Source: an uncultured Collinsella sp.
Lineage (GTDB): Bacteria > Actinomycetota > Coriobacteriia > Coriobacteriales > Coriobacteriaceae
NCBI GenBank assembly: GCA_959599615.1
Contig: CAUGKA010000055.1
Location: 1 to 11,060, forward strand
Direction of reading: 5' to 3'
Length of the DNA stretch: 11,060 nt
Shown: positions 1-5,286 of the stretch, piece by piece
Layout of the letters: each line of letters opens with the position of its first letter
Numbering within the stretch: position 1 is the first letter of the stretch
Notes under the pieces: generated by a model
Databases searched by the model: none
Seen by the model: only the letters and a program-made list of their open reading frames with translations
What the model was told of the DNA's origin: nothing
Made by a program: the position numbers and the translations under genes

Positions 1-14
1 GTCCACGGACATGG

Positions 15-53
15 CAGGACCCCCGCTGCGCACTTCGTGCGGCGGGGGACCTG
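15..53. repeat. Strong G+C-rich hairpin
   Basis: Inverted repeat: CAGG (15-18) pairs with CCTG (50-53), then after an A/A mismatch CCCCCGC (20-26) pairs with GCGGGGG (42-48), and after a two-base bulge CGCAC (29-33) pairs with GTGCG (37-41) around a TTC loop. There is no T-run on either side, so it is not a classical intrinsic terminator. It could be a dispersed palindromic repeat or a transcript-end structure, and a genome search for further copies would decide. The structure is seen directly; its role is unknown. Confidence 0.6.
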
Positions 54-73
54 TCGTCCTGCGGAAAGATTTG

Positions 74-86
74 GGGGCAAAGCCCC
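74..86 (-). terminator. Possible weak terminator hairpin
   Basis: GGGGC (74-78) pairs with GCCCC (82-86) around an AAA loop. Read on the minus strand it is followed by a C and then a short A/T-rich stretch with three T's, 147 bases past the stop of the helix-turn-helix gene. It is a weak candidate for the end of the toxin-like operon transcript, because the stem is short and the T-run broken. Confidence 0.25.
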
Positions 87-232
87 TGGCCTCCCCTATG
101 TTAACTTCGCTGGCGGCGGCTACAGGGACCTACGCTCTGGAAAGTCGCCGGGCTGATAGTTGCTTTTTATTGGTAGGGGCTCTTGCTAGGCTGGAGCACT
201 TCCTAGAGGCGGGCATCGGCTGCGTGCTTGGT

Positions 233-931
233 TTAGGCGGCGCTGGTTTCTTTGTATTCGAAGACTGGTTCTAGGAGATCTTCGATGTTGCAGTGGAGGG
301 CTTTTGCTATGGCTCTTACGCCTGTTACCGAAGCTTCATTGATGTTTCTCTGGCGCTGCTCGTACATTTGGATTGAGCGGAGTGATACGCCCGATTCGTA
401 TGCCAGGTCTTGTTGGGTTTTCTTGAGCCGCTTTCTTGCTAGCGCCAGTTTGGTTTGACGAGGTGTTTTCTTCGCCATGTCGCAAATAAGACGCGTCACA
501 CGTTCCTCCGAGGCTTCGTGCCAGGGATGATACAGGTTATGCAGCACATCAAACGGAGCGACATGCAGCAGGTCTTCAAAAGACTCTCCCAGGCGCCACT
601 GCAGATACGCCAATATCCAGCCCGTCCAGTATTCCGGTGTTTTCTCAAATCGATAGGTGCGGTCCGGCATAGACCTGGCTTCATAGCCCGACCTTTCGGC
701 GATCAGTGCGAACAGCTCAACGCCCGATTTTCCCGATACGACCCATGCGTTGCCACGCTCAAACTCGCGGGCAACCCCGCTCAGACAAAAGAGTTCAGCA
801 ACTTCAGATCCTTCTGCTCCATAGTCATTGACGGCATAGTCAAAGCAGTCACCGAGGTTGTTCATTGCATCCTCGAGGTAGTAGACGGGGTATGTCCTAC
901 TCGGCCCACAATCCGTTAACTCTTGGATCAT
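233..931 (-). CDS. XRE helix-turn-helix protein, putative antitoxin/regulator
   Basis: A 232-residue protein, second gene of a two-gene module. Residues about 17-148 form an N-terminal domain of unknown function, with a run around 20-60 and the motifs PEYWTGWILAYLQW (99-112) and LHNLYHPWHEA (130-140). I recall this arrangement from gut Firmicutes proteins found beside DUF3990 genes. Residues about 160-221 are an XRE/Cro-type DNA-binding domain, with TQQDLAYESGVSLRSIQ (172-188) as the helix-turn-helix. Its start ATG lies inside the end of the upstream gene (35-bp overlap), with a GGGAGGG ribosome-binding site about 9 bases before it, so translation is probably coupled. The paired operator upstream of the operon is the likely binding site. 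The inferred role is autoregulator and antidote of the neighbouring ADP-ribosyltransferase-like protein. The domain call is solid; the antitoxin role is inferred from context. Confidence 0.8.
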   Translation of the reverse strand: MIQELTDCGPSRTYPVYYLEDAMNNLGDCFDYAVNDYGAEGSEVAELFCLSGVAREFERGNAWVVSGKSGVELFALIAERSGYEARSMPDRTYRFEKTPEYWTGWILAYLQWRLGESFEDLLHVAPFDVLHNLYHPWHEASEERVTRLICDMAKKTPRQTKLALARKRLKKTQQDLAYESGVSLRSIQMYEQRQRNINEASVTGVRAIAKALHCNIEDLLEPVFEYKETSAA

Positions 932-1580
932 TTAAATCAACCCTCCCTGCCATTAAATCCCTAATGTCGATACCTTCGGAATCGAACCCGTTAACCGTAT
1001 CCAAGTATTTGCGTCGAGCATTCTGCTCACGCTCAAAACGCTTGGGATAAAACTCAGACCCCGAAGCCTGCTTCCAATCGCAGAATCTAATCACCGAAAA
1101 AGCGCGCTCGCTCATAAGAGCATATTGAATACCCAAATCACCCAAGCGCATGATACGTTGCAGCTGTCTGAGCGATATCATGCCGCTGACAAACTGTCTT
1201 GCAAACGAAAAATAGGAGTCGTCAGCGCGATAGCCCCGAATAACGTCATATGAAGAAATATCAATCAGGCAGTTATCAAGTAGAAATCGTAGCCCTTCGC
1301 GCGCCAATGGCGTCGAGACATTGAACTCTCTGTTATTCGCCAGAATTGCAAGCCAGTTGAGAATCGAGAACTCACCTGATTCCAAATCCAAAATCGCAAG
1401 ACCATCTAAATCAAGCTCATATCGATTCGCAATGCCATCAGACTCGGTCCGACATGCCCATTCCATCGCCATTTCCTCATGTGGCGTGCAATAAAACCCA
1501 CGCCCATAGTCGTTGAACTGTCTACATCTATCCAGCGATGGATGTTCGACAACAACCTCCGACCCGTGCCATAGCTCCAT
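897..1580 (-). CDS. DUF3990-like ADP-ribosyltransferase-fold protein, putative toxin
   Basis: A 227-residue protein. The N-terminus LWHGS (3-7) resembles the PARP-type NAD-binding histidine motif. YGRGFYCTPHEEMAMEWA (25-42) resembles the PARP stretch that carries the catalytic tyrosine, giving H5 and Y30 as candidate residues. YDVIRGYRADDSYF (111-124) is typical of DUF3990, a family placed in the ADP-ribosyltransferase superfamily; the third catalytic residue cannot be assigned safely by eye. There is no signal peptide or membrane segment, so it should act in the cytoplasm. The ATG at 1580 is preferred over a TTG at 1592 because GGAGGT lies 4 bases before the ATG. It is first in an operon with the XRE gene, which it overlaps by 35 bp. 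DNA is A+T-richer than the rest of the window, hinting at acquisition. The fold call is fairly firm; target and toxicity are inferred. Confidence 0.72.
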   Translation of the reverse strand: MELWHGSEVVVEHPSLDRCRQFNDYGRGFYCTPHEEMAMEWACRTESDGIANRYELDLDGLAILDLESGEFSILNWLAILANNREFNVSTPLAREGLRFLLDNCLIDISSYDVIRGYRADDSYFSFARQFVSGMISLRQLQRIMRLGDLGIQYALMSERAFSVIRFCDWKQASGSEFYPKRFEREQNARRKYLDTVNGFDSEGIDIRDLMAGRVDLNDPRVNGLWAE

Positions 1581-1590
1581 AGCGACCTCC

Positions 1591-1642
1591 AAAAAATATC
1601 ACCTCAGTGATAGTTTACCAATAACTATCACTGAGGTGATAT
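1591..1642 (-). promoter_or_regulatory. Paired operator / terminator-like inverted repeat
   Basis: A perfect inverted repeat with 20-bp arms (1596-1615 and 1623-1642) and a 7-base centre. Each arm holds its own dyad, TATCAC-N4-GTGATA, at 1597-1612 (spacer CTCA) and 1626-1641 (spacer TGAG), with centres 29 bp apart. Two such dyads are what a dimeric XRE repressor would bind. A weak -10 candidate, TAAACT on the minus strand (1612-1617), lies between the sites, with a poor -35 (ATCACC, 1635-1640). On the minus strand the hairpin is followed by six T's (1591-1596), immediately before the toxin ribosome-binding site, so it also has the form of an intrinsic terminator for engB. The repeat is certain; both roles are inferred. 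Confidence 0.75.
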
Positions 1643-1671
1643 AGATAGGAGCTTTGGGGGGGTTAACCTGA

Positions 1672-2262
1672 TTAGAGGCAAGCCTCGGCGATGCGGCGTT
1701 TGAGTTCGTCGATGCCGGTGCCGGTCTGGGAGCTTGTGATGATCACGTTTTCGGCAGGGACGTTGAGCTGCTTTTTGATGGCTGCTGCCTGGCGGGCCTG
1801 CTGGGTGCGGCTGAGCTTGTCGGCTTTGGTGAGGCAGACGATAAAGTTGAACTCGTTGCCCTGCAGATAGTCGATCATGTCGTGATCGAGCTTGCTCGGG
1901 TCGTGACGAATGTCCACCAGCGAGACGACCAAGTTAAAGCTGCGCTCGGAGTCGAAGAAGTCGCCGATAAGTTCTGCCCAGCGGTCACGCTCGGCCTTAG
2001 AACGACGGGCGAAACCATAGCCCGGCAGGTCGACGAAGTGCACGTCGTCGGCCTCGAAGAAATTGATGTTGCTCGTCTTACCCGGTGTGCTCGAAACCTT
2101 GACCAGGTTCTTGCGGCCAAAGAGTTTGTTCATGATAGACGACTTGCCCACATTGGAGCGGCCCACAAAGCTCACCTCGGGACAGGTGGACTCGGGGATC
2201 TGCGAAACCTTGCCGTAGCTGGCAACAAACTTGGCAAGCTGATAGTTAATGGAATCGGCCAT
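1672..2262 (-). CDS. engB: Ribosome biogenesis GTP-binding protein EngB (YihA/YsxC)
   Basis: A 196-residue TRAFAC-class GTPase needed for assembly of the large ribosomal subunit. All GTP-binding motifs are present: G1 GRSNVGKS (34-41), G2 within STPGKT (58-63), G3 DLPGYG (78-83), G4 TKAD (145-148) and G5 SSQTG (177-181). The length matches the family norm of about 195-210, and the segment between G2 and G3 (SNINFFEADDVHFVDLPGYGF) is characteristic of YsxC/YihA. AAGGAG lies 5 bases before the ATG. It is a single-domain cytoplasmic protein acting at the ribosome. It follows mtnN on the same strand after a 39-bp gap, so the two may be cotranscribed, and its 3' side abuts the paired operator of the toxin-like module. 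There is no sign of damage. Confidence 0.96.
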   Translation of the reverse strand: MADSINYQLAKFVASYGKVSQIPESTCPEVSFVGRSNVGKSSIMNKLFGRKNLVKVSSTPGKTSNINFFEADDVHFVDLPGYGFARRSKAERDRWAELIGDFFDSERSFNLVVSLVDIRHDPSKLDHDMIDYLQGNEFNFIVCLTKADKLSRTQQARQAAAIKKQLNVPAENVIITSSQTGTGIDELKRRIAEACL

Positions 2263-2301
2263 GGATACTCCTTGGTCGTAGATTTTTACAAAACGGGTGT
2301 G

Positions 2302-3042
2302 CTATTGCGCGGCGGCGATACGACGAACGATGTCAAGCGTGATGCCGCTCGCGGTGCGAGCGTACTCATCCAGATCGAACTCGCGCTCGCAAAACGCGTC
2401 ATATGCCTCGTCACAATTATCGCTGATAGCGCGCAGCACCAGGCAATCGACACCATTCTTGGCCGCGATGTGCGCAATTGCCGCGCCCTCCATCTCGACG
2501 CAATCGGCATGCGTGGCCTCAATCGCAGCGTTACGCATGGCGTCACCCGTAACAAAGCGGTCACCCGTGGCGATAGTGCCACACAGGAACTGCTTGGGGT
2601 CCTTCTCCGCAGAATTCTCATCCGCCGAGGCATCCACAAATCCATGCTCGGCAAGCACGGCGGCGGCAACATCAGCCAACGCCGGCGTCGAGACAAACTC
2701 CTCGAGTCCCGGCGCCGACTCGGCGATGAGCGCCGTGTCAGTATCGAGATAGCGCAGGCACTTGCCTATAACCACGTCGTTAATATGGAGCTTAGGGTTT
2801 AGGCCACCCGCAATGCCCGAAAACACAACGGCCTGCGGGGCATATTTGCTAATGAGATGCTGCGTTGCCGCCGCGGCGTTTACGGTTCCCATGCCAGCGG
2901 TCGTAGCAACAACGGACAAACCGTCGAGCTCGCCGTTGACAACGGTCAAGCCCGCCTCTTGTGCCACACGAGCGCCGTTCAGTTCTTCTTTAATCTGCGC
3001 AACCTCTTTTTCGAGTGCACCGATGATTGCGATGGTAGGCAT
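2302..3042 (-). CDS. mtnN: 5'-methylthioadenosine/S-adenosylhomocysteine nucleosidase
   Basis: A 246-residue enzyme that cleaves adenine from methylthioadenosine and S-adenosylhomocysteine, feeding methionine salvage and relieving product inhibition of methyltransferases; the ribosylhomocysteine it releases is the substrate of LuxS. Family marks are MPTIAIIGALEKEV at the N-terminus with the base Glu at residue 11, GIAGG (76-80), ATGDRF (158-163), VEMEGAAIA (182-190) with the ribose-binding Glu 185, and RAISDNCDE (204-212) with the catalytic Asp 208. An acidic stretch around 136-150 makes it slightly longer than the 230-odd-residue E. coli enzyme. An upstream TTG (3102) would extend the frame by 20 residues unlike the family; the ATG at 3042 begins exactly at the conserved N-terminus and has a G-rich ribosome-binding stretch just before it. 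It is cytoplasmic, sits between pflA and engB, and has no paralogue here. Confidence 0.95.
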   Translation of the reverse strand: MPTIAIIGALEKEVAQIKEELNGARVAQEAGLTVVNGELDGLSVVATTAGMGTVNAAAATQHLISKYAPQAVVFSGIAGGLNPKLHINDVVIGKCLRYLDTDTALIAESAPGLEEFVSTPALADVAAAVLAEHGFVDASADENSAEKDPKQFLCGTIATGDRFVTGDAMRNAAIEATHADCVEMEGAAIAHIAAKNGVDCLVLRAISDNCDEAYDAFCEREFDLDEYARTASGITLDIVRRIAAAQ

Positions 3043-3162
3043 ACCATCCCCCAAACCCGTGAAAACTGCTATCCACGGTATGGTACCAGCATTTTGACTC
3101 AACCGCGCAATACGAAGCCGCTAGACCACCGCAGCGCGGGTATCGTAGAGGAGCAAAACTTG
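3043..3162 (-). other. pflA-mtnN intergenic region
   Basis: This 120-bp gap presumably carries the mtnN promoter. I see no hairpin with a T-run that would clearly end the pflA transcript and no convincing -35/-10 pair, so read-through from pflA into mtnN is possible. No small gene is recognised. Confidence 0.4.
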
Positions 3163-3981
3163 CTAGCCGATGGCGTTTTTTAGCTCCGCGCGGCGCCTTT
3201 TCATGCCGGTCATAACGGCATTACGCAACTCGGGCATGCGCGCGGTATCCATCTGGGGCACGCCCTCGAGCTTATAGGGAATGCCCAGTTGCTCGTACTT
3301 GACGACACCCATCGTGTGATACGGCAGCATTTCCAGGCCCACCACGTTGTGCCATGGAGCGATGAGGCGACCGAGCTTCTCGCACTCCTCAACCGTATCG
3401 GTAATGCCCGGCACCACCACGTGGCGGATAACGACCTTGATCTTGCGACGCGCAAGCTCATCGCCAAACGCCAAGATGCGTGCGGGATCGCAACCAGTCA
3501 GCTTTTTATGCTCGACCGGGTCGGCATGCTTAATATCGAGCAGTACCATGTCGGTCTCGTTGAGCACGGCATCGAACTTCTCGGGGTGGTTGGGGTCAAA
3601 TGCATAGCCACAGCTATCTAGGCAGGTATGCACACGACCATCGGGGTTGTTGTGCATTGCACGGAACAGGTCGGCCAAAAACTCAGGCTGTAGGAGCGGC
3701 TCGCCGCCGGACACCGTAATGCCACCGCTGCGATAGAACTCGTGGTTACTCTGGAACTCGTCCATCAGGTGTTCGACGGTCACCATGGTGCCGCCGTTGA
3801 CCGACCAGGTATCGGGATTGTGGCAATACGCGCAGCGCATGGGACAGCCCTGAACAAACACCACAAAGCGGATGCCGGGTCCGTCGACCGTTCCCATCGT
3901 CTCGATCGAATGCACGCGGCCAAGGGCAAACGCAGAGTCCTCGGGACGAGCGTCCACACCCTCAAGCGTCATTTCTGCCAT
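3163..3981 (-). CDS. pflA: Pyruvate formate-lyase activating enzyme (radical SAM)
   Basis: A 272-residue radical-SAM enzyme that installs the glycyl radical on pyruvate formate-lyase during anaerobic growth. The [4Fe-4S] cluster motif is CPMRCAYC, giving C46, C50 and C53 (CxxxCxxC), preceded by GTVDGPGIRFVVFVQG (30-45), the activase signature. SGGEPLLQ (91-98) is the SAM-binding GGE motif, and HVVVPGITD (187-195) and LEMLPYHTMG (216-225) are typical C-terminal elements. Length is close to the E. coli 246-residue enzyme plus about 20 N-terminal residues. The start ATG has AAGG about 10 bases upstream; an internal ATG at residue 4 is an alternative. No pflB lies next to it in the window; the gene upstream is degV, separated by a strong terminator, so pflA has its own promoter or is expressed apart from its partner. 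It could serve another glycyl-radical enzyme, but the overall match to PflA is strong. Confidence 0.92.
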   Translation of the reverse strand: MAEMTLEGVDARPEDSAFALGRVHSIETMGTVDGPGIRFVVFVQGCPMRCAYCHNPDTWSVNGGTMVTVEHLMDEFQSNHEFYRSGGITVSGGEPLLQPEFLADLFRAMHNNPDGRVHTCLDSCGYAFDPNHPEKFDAVLNETDMVLLDIKHADPVEHKKLTGCDPARILAFGDELARRKIKVVIRHVVVPGITDTVEECEKLGRLIAPWHNVVGLEMLPYHTMGVVKYEQLGIPYKLEGVPQMDTARMPELRNAVMTGMKRRRAELKNAIG

Positions 3982-4014
3982 TCGCGCTACCTTGCCTCTC
4001 CTTGGATGTAACCA

Positions 4015-4087
4015 ATTAAAATGCCAGAGCCATTCTAGCCCATGCGTTTGCGTTTAAACGTCTCGGGCTAGAATGGCACGTTTTAAT
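4015..4087. terminator. Bidirectional-type terminator between degV and pflA
   Basis: GCCATTCTAGCCC (4029-4041) pairs perfectly with GGGCTAGAATGGC (4065-4077). The stem is bracketed by ATTAAAA (4015-4021) and TTTTAAT (4081-4087), so each strand ends in a T-run and the structure can stop transcription both ways. The 23-base loop contains the palindrome CGTTTAAACG (4051-4060). As degV and pflA both point left, its main job should be to end the degV transcript. Confidence 0.8.
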
Positions 4088-4155
4088 CTATTCCCCATCA
4101 CCATGGTTGGGGTCTACGTCGAGATGTCAGGCTGAAGAACGCTCGCCTGAGGCCT

Positions 4156-5010
4156 TTACGCCTTAAGCGTGAGCACCGCGCCGAAGGCGGTCGGGCCGCA
4201 ATGGCTCGAGATGACGCCGCCGACCTGAGCCCAGGTAACGTCCTTAAAGCCCAGGTCATGCGCATAGACTTCCATGTCATCGCGCAGCTCCTGGGAAAGG
4301 CCTACCGAATACGCCAGGCCAATGTGCGAGTAGTCGATCTCGCCCTTCGCAACCATGTGGTCAATAAAGGCGCGGGCGCACTTGAGCATAGAGCCGCGGA
4401 ACTTCTTGGTCGCCACAAACTTACCGCCCGTTACCTCAATGCAGGGCTTAATCTTGAGCAGGTGGGCGCCAAGGAATGCCACGTTGGACAGACGACCGCC
4501 TGCCTTAAGGAAGGCTAGGTCGGTAGGAACAAAGCCCAGCAGCACACGGTCCATGACGGAATTCGTGAAGGCGAAGATCTCGTCGACGGTGGCATCGGGG
4601 TGAGCCTCGATGTATTTGGCAGTCTCGACGACAACGAGCGACTGGCCCACCGAGACAAAGCGCGTGTCCATGGAGTAGACGTAGTCGCGCCCCTTGGCGG
4701 CGATCTTCGATGATTGATGCGAGCAGGTCGTGGCCTCGGAGTACGCAAGATGCAGAATGGTCGCATCGGGCTGCTCGGCATGGATACGGTCGTACACGTG
4801 AGCAAAATCCGCAGGCGCGCAGCCGCTGGTCTTGGGCATTACGCCAAACTCGTTGCAGCGCGAGTAAATCTCGAGCGGATCGATCGAACCGTCCTCGACG
4901 GTCTCGTCACCAATCGTGACATGCATGGGCACGCGCACGATGCCGTAGCGCTCGCAAAGCTCCGGCGTCACATCCGACCCAGACTCGACCACGATTACGT
5001 ACTTGCCCAT
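4156..5010 (-). CDS. degV: DegV family fatty-acid-binding protein
   Basis: A 284-residue DegV/FakB-type protein. These bind a single fatty acid and, where the FakA kinase exists, present it for phosphorylation so that exogenous fatty acids enter phospholipid synthesis. Seen here are SGSDVT (11-15 region), TSGCAPADF (61-69) near the carboxylate-binding site, the YSEATTCSHQSS segment (90-101), LKAGGRLS (168-175) and HCGPTAFG (270-277), all typical family blocks. Length is normal. The ATG at 5010 is chosen because MGKYVIVVESGSDVT matches the family N-terminus; an upstream frame to 5121 adds an arginine-rich stretch not seen in the family. The ribosome-binding site is weak (GATGGG at some distance), which is odd. 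It has a long, hairpin-containing leader and its own terminator, so it is probably monocistronic. No fakA is in the window. The exact ligand and partner cannot be told from sequence. Confidence 0.9.
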   Translation of the reverse strand: MGKYVIVVESGSDVTPELCERYGIVRVPMHVTIGDETVEDGSIDPLEIYSRCNEFGVMPKTSGCAPADFAHVYDRIHAEQPDATILHLAYSEATTCSHQSSKIAAKGRDYVYSMDTRFVSVGQSLVVVETAKYIEAHPDATVDEIFAFTNSVMDRVLLGFVPTDLAFLKAGGRLSNVAFLGAHLLKIKPCIEVTGGKFVATKKFRGSMLKCARAFIDHMVAKGEIDYSHIGLAYSVGLSQELRDDMEVYAHDLGFKDVTWAQVGGVISSHCGPTAFGAVLTLKA

Positions 5011-5095
5011 TAATATCACGACCCATCTCAACATTGGCTTTTCAATACATGGCACGCGCCGCCGCACTGTTGCACAACAGCGTCCAAGCGCCAAA

Positions 5096-5134
5096 GAGAC
5101 GCCGCCCCTTGCACACAACAAAGGACAGCGTCTC
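5096..5134 (-). promoter_or_regulatory. Hairpin in degV leader
   Basis: On the minus strand GAGACGCTGTCC pairs with GGGCGGCGTCTC over 12 positions, ten Watson-Crick and two G-U, around a 15-base loop; UUUGG follows. It lies about 85 bases before the degV start, inside the leader if the promoter at 5161-5189 is real. A shorter hairpin, CTGTT-GTGC-AACAG (5067-5080), follows. It could be an attenuator-like element or the imperfect end of the upstream operon. The three-base U-run is too short for a confident terminator call. Confidence 0.4.
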
Positions 5135-5160
5135 CCTGGAAAACTCCGTGCTTATCTGAG

Positions 5161-5189
5161 ATTCTACACGGTTTATTAAGGAGTGTTAC
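5161..5189 (-). promoter_or_regulatory. Possible degV promoter
   Basis: On the minus strand GTAACA (5184-5189) and TAGAAT (5161-5166) are separated by 17 bp; they match the vegetative consensus at four and five of six positions. A start near 5154 would leave a leader of about 144 bases. Two AAACGGT repeats (5199-5205 and 5219-5225), exactly 20 bp apart, lie just upstream of the -35. This is a by-eye prediction only. Confidence 0.35.
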
Positions 5190-5286
5190 TTATTCCGCAA
5201 ACGGTCGCTATACGCGATAAACGGTAGTTGGCCGCGGTAACTGCGACACATTCCGCCCAGCAAGTCCAATCGTGCTCCATGCACGG

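Larger units (their letters stand above)
1..232. other. Gene-free end region with hairpins
   Basis: No convincing coding sequence is seen downstream of the helix-turn-helix gene. A plus-strand open frame crosses this stretch, but it has low-complexity content, resembles no family I know and runs into the minus-strand gene. The visible structure is two G+C-rich hairpins, listed separately. On the minus strand this is the 3' flank of the toxin-like operon, so one hairpin may end that transcript. Confidence 0.5.
5011..5286 (-). other. degV leader and promoter region
   Basis: This 276-bp gap holds no gene. It contains a possible degV promoter (5161-5189), two hairpins in the leader (5067-5080 and 5096-5134) and two AAACGGT repeats. 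Just past the stop of the hydrolase gene, CGTGC-ATGGA-GCACG on the minus strand can form a small hairpin, but no T-run follows it, so I see no convincing terminator for the sugar operon. A run of transcription into degV cannot be excluded. Confidence 0.45.

Noticed and set aside
11..274. Plus-strand frame of 87 codons at the left edge
   Set aside because: It starts in a hairpin, has low-complexity content, lacks a ribosome-binding site and overlaps the end of the XRE gene.
455..919. Plus-strand frame opposite the XRE gene
   Set aside because: No family resemblance, and the minus strand carries a clear helix-turn-helix domain there.
1581..1592. TTG start at 1592 for the ADP-ribosyltransferase-like gene
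   Set aside because: The TTG overlaps the ribosome-binding site GGAGGT that serves the ATG at 1580, and LWHGS right after the ATG is the expected N-terminus.
1596..1642. Terminal inverted repeats of a small transposable element
   Set aside because: The arms are only 7 bp apart, with no target duplication and no element between them; position and internal dyads fit an operator/terminator.
1882..2802. Plus-strand frame of 306 codons across engB and mtnN
   Set aside because: It crosses two well-supported minus-strand genes and the gap between them, with no family resemblance.
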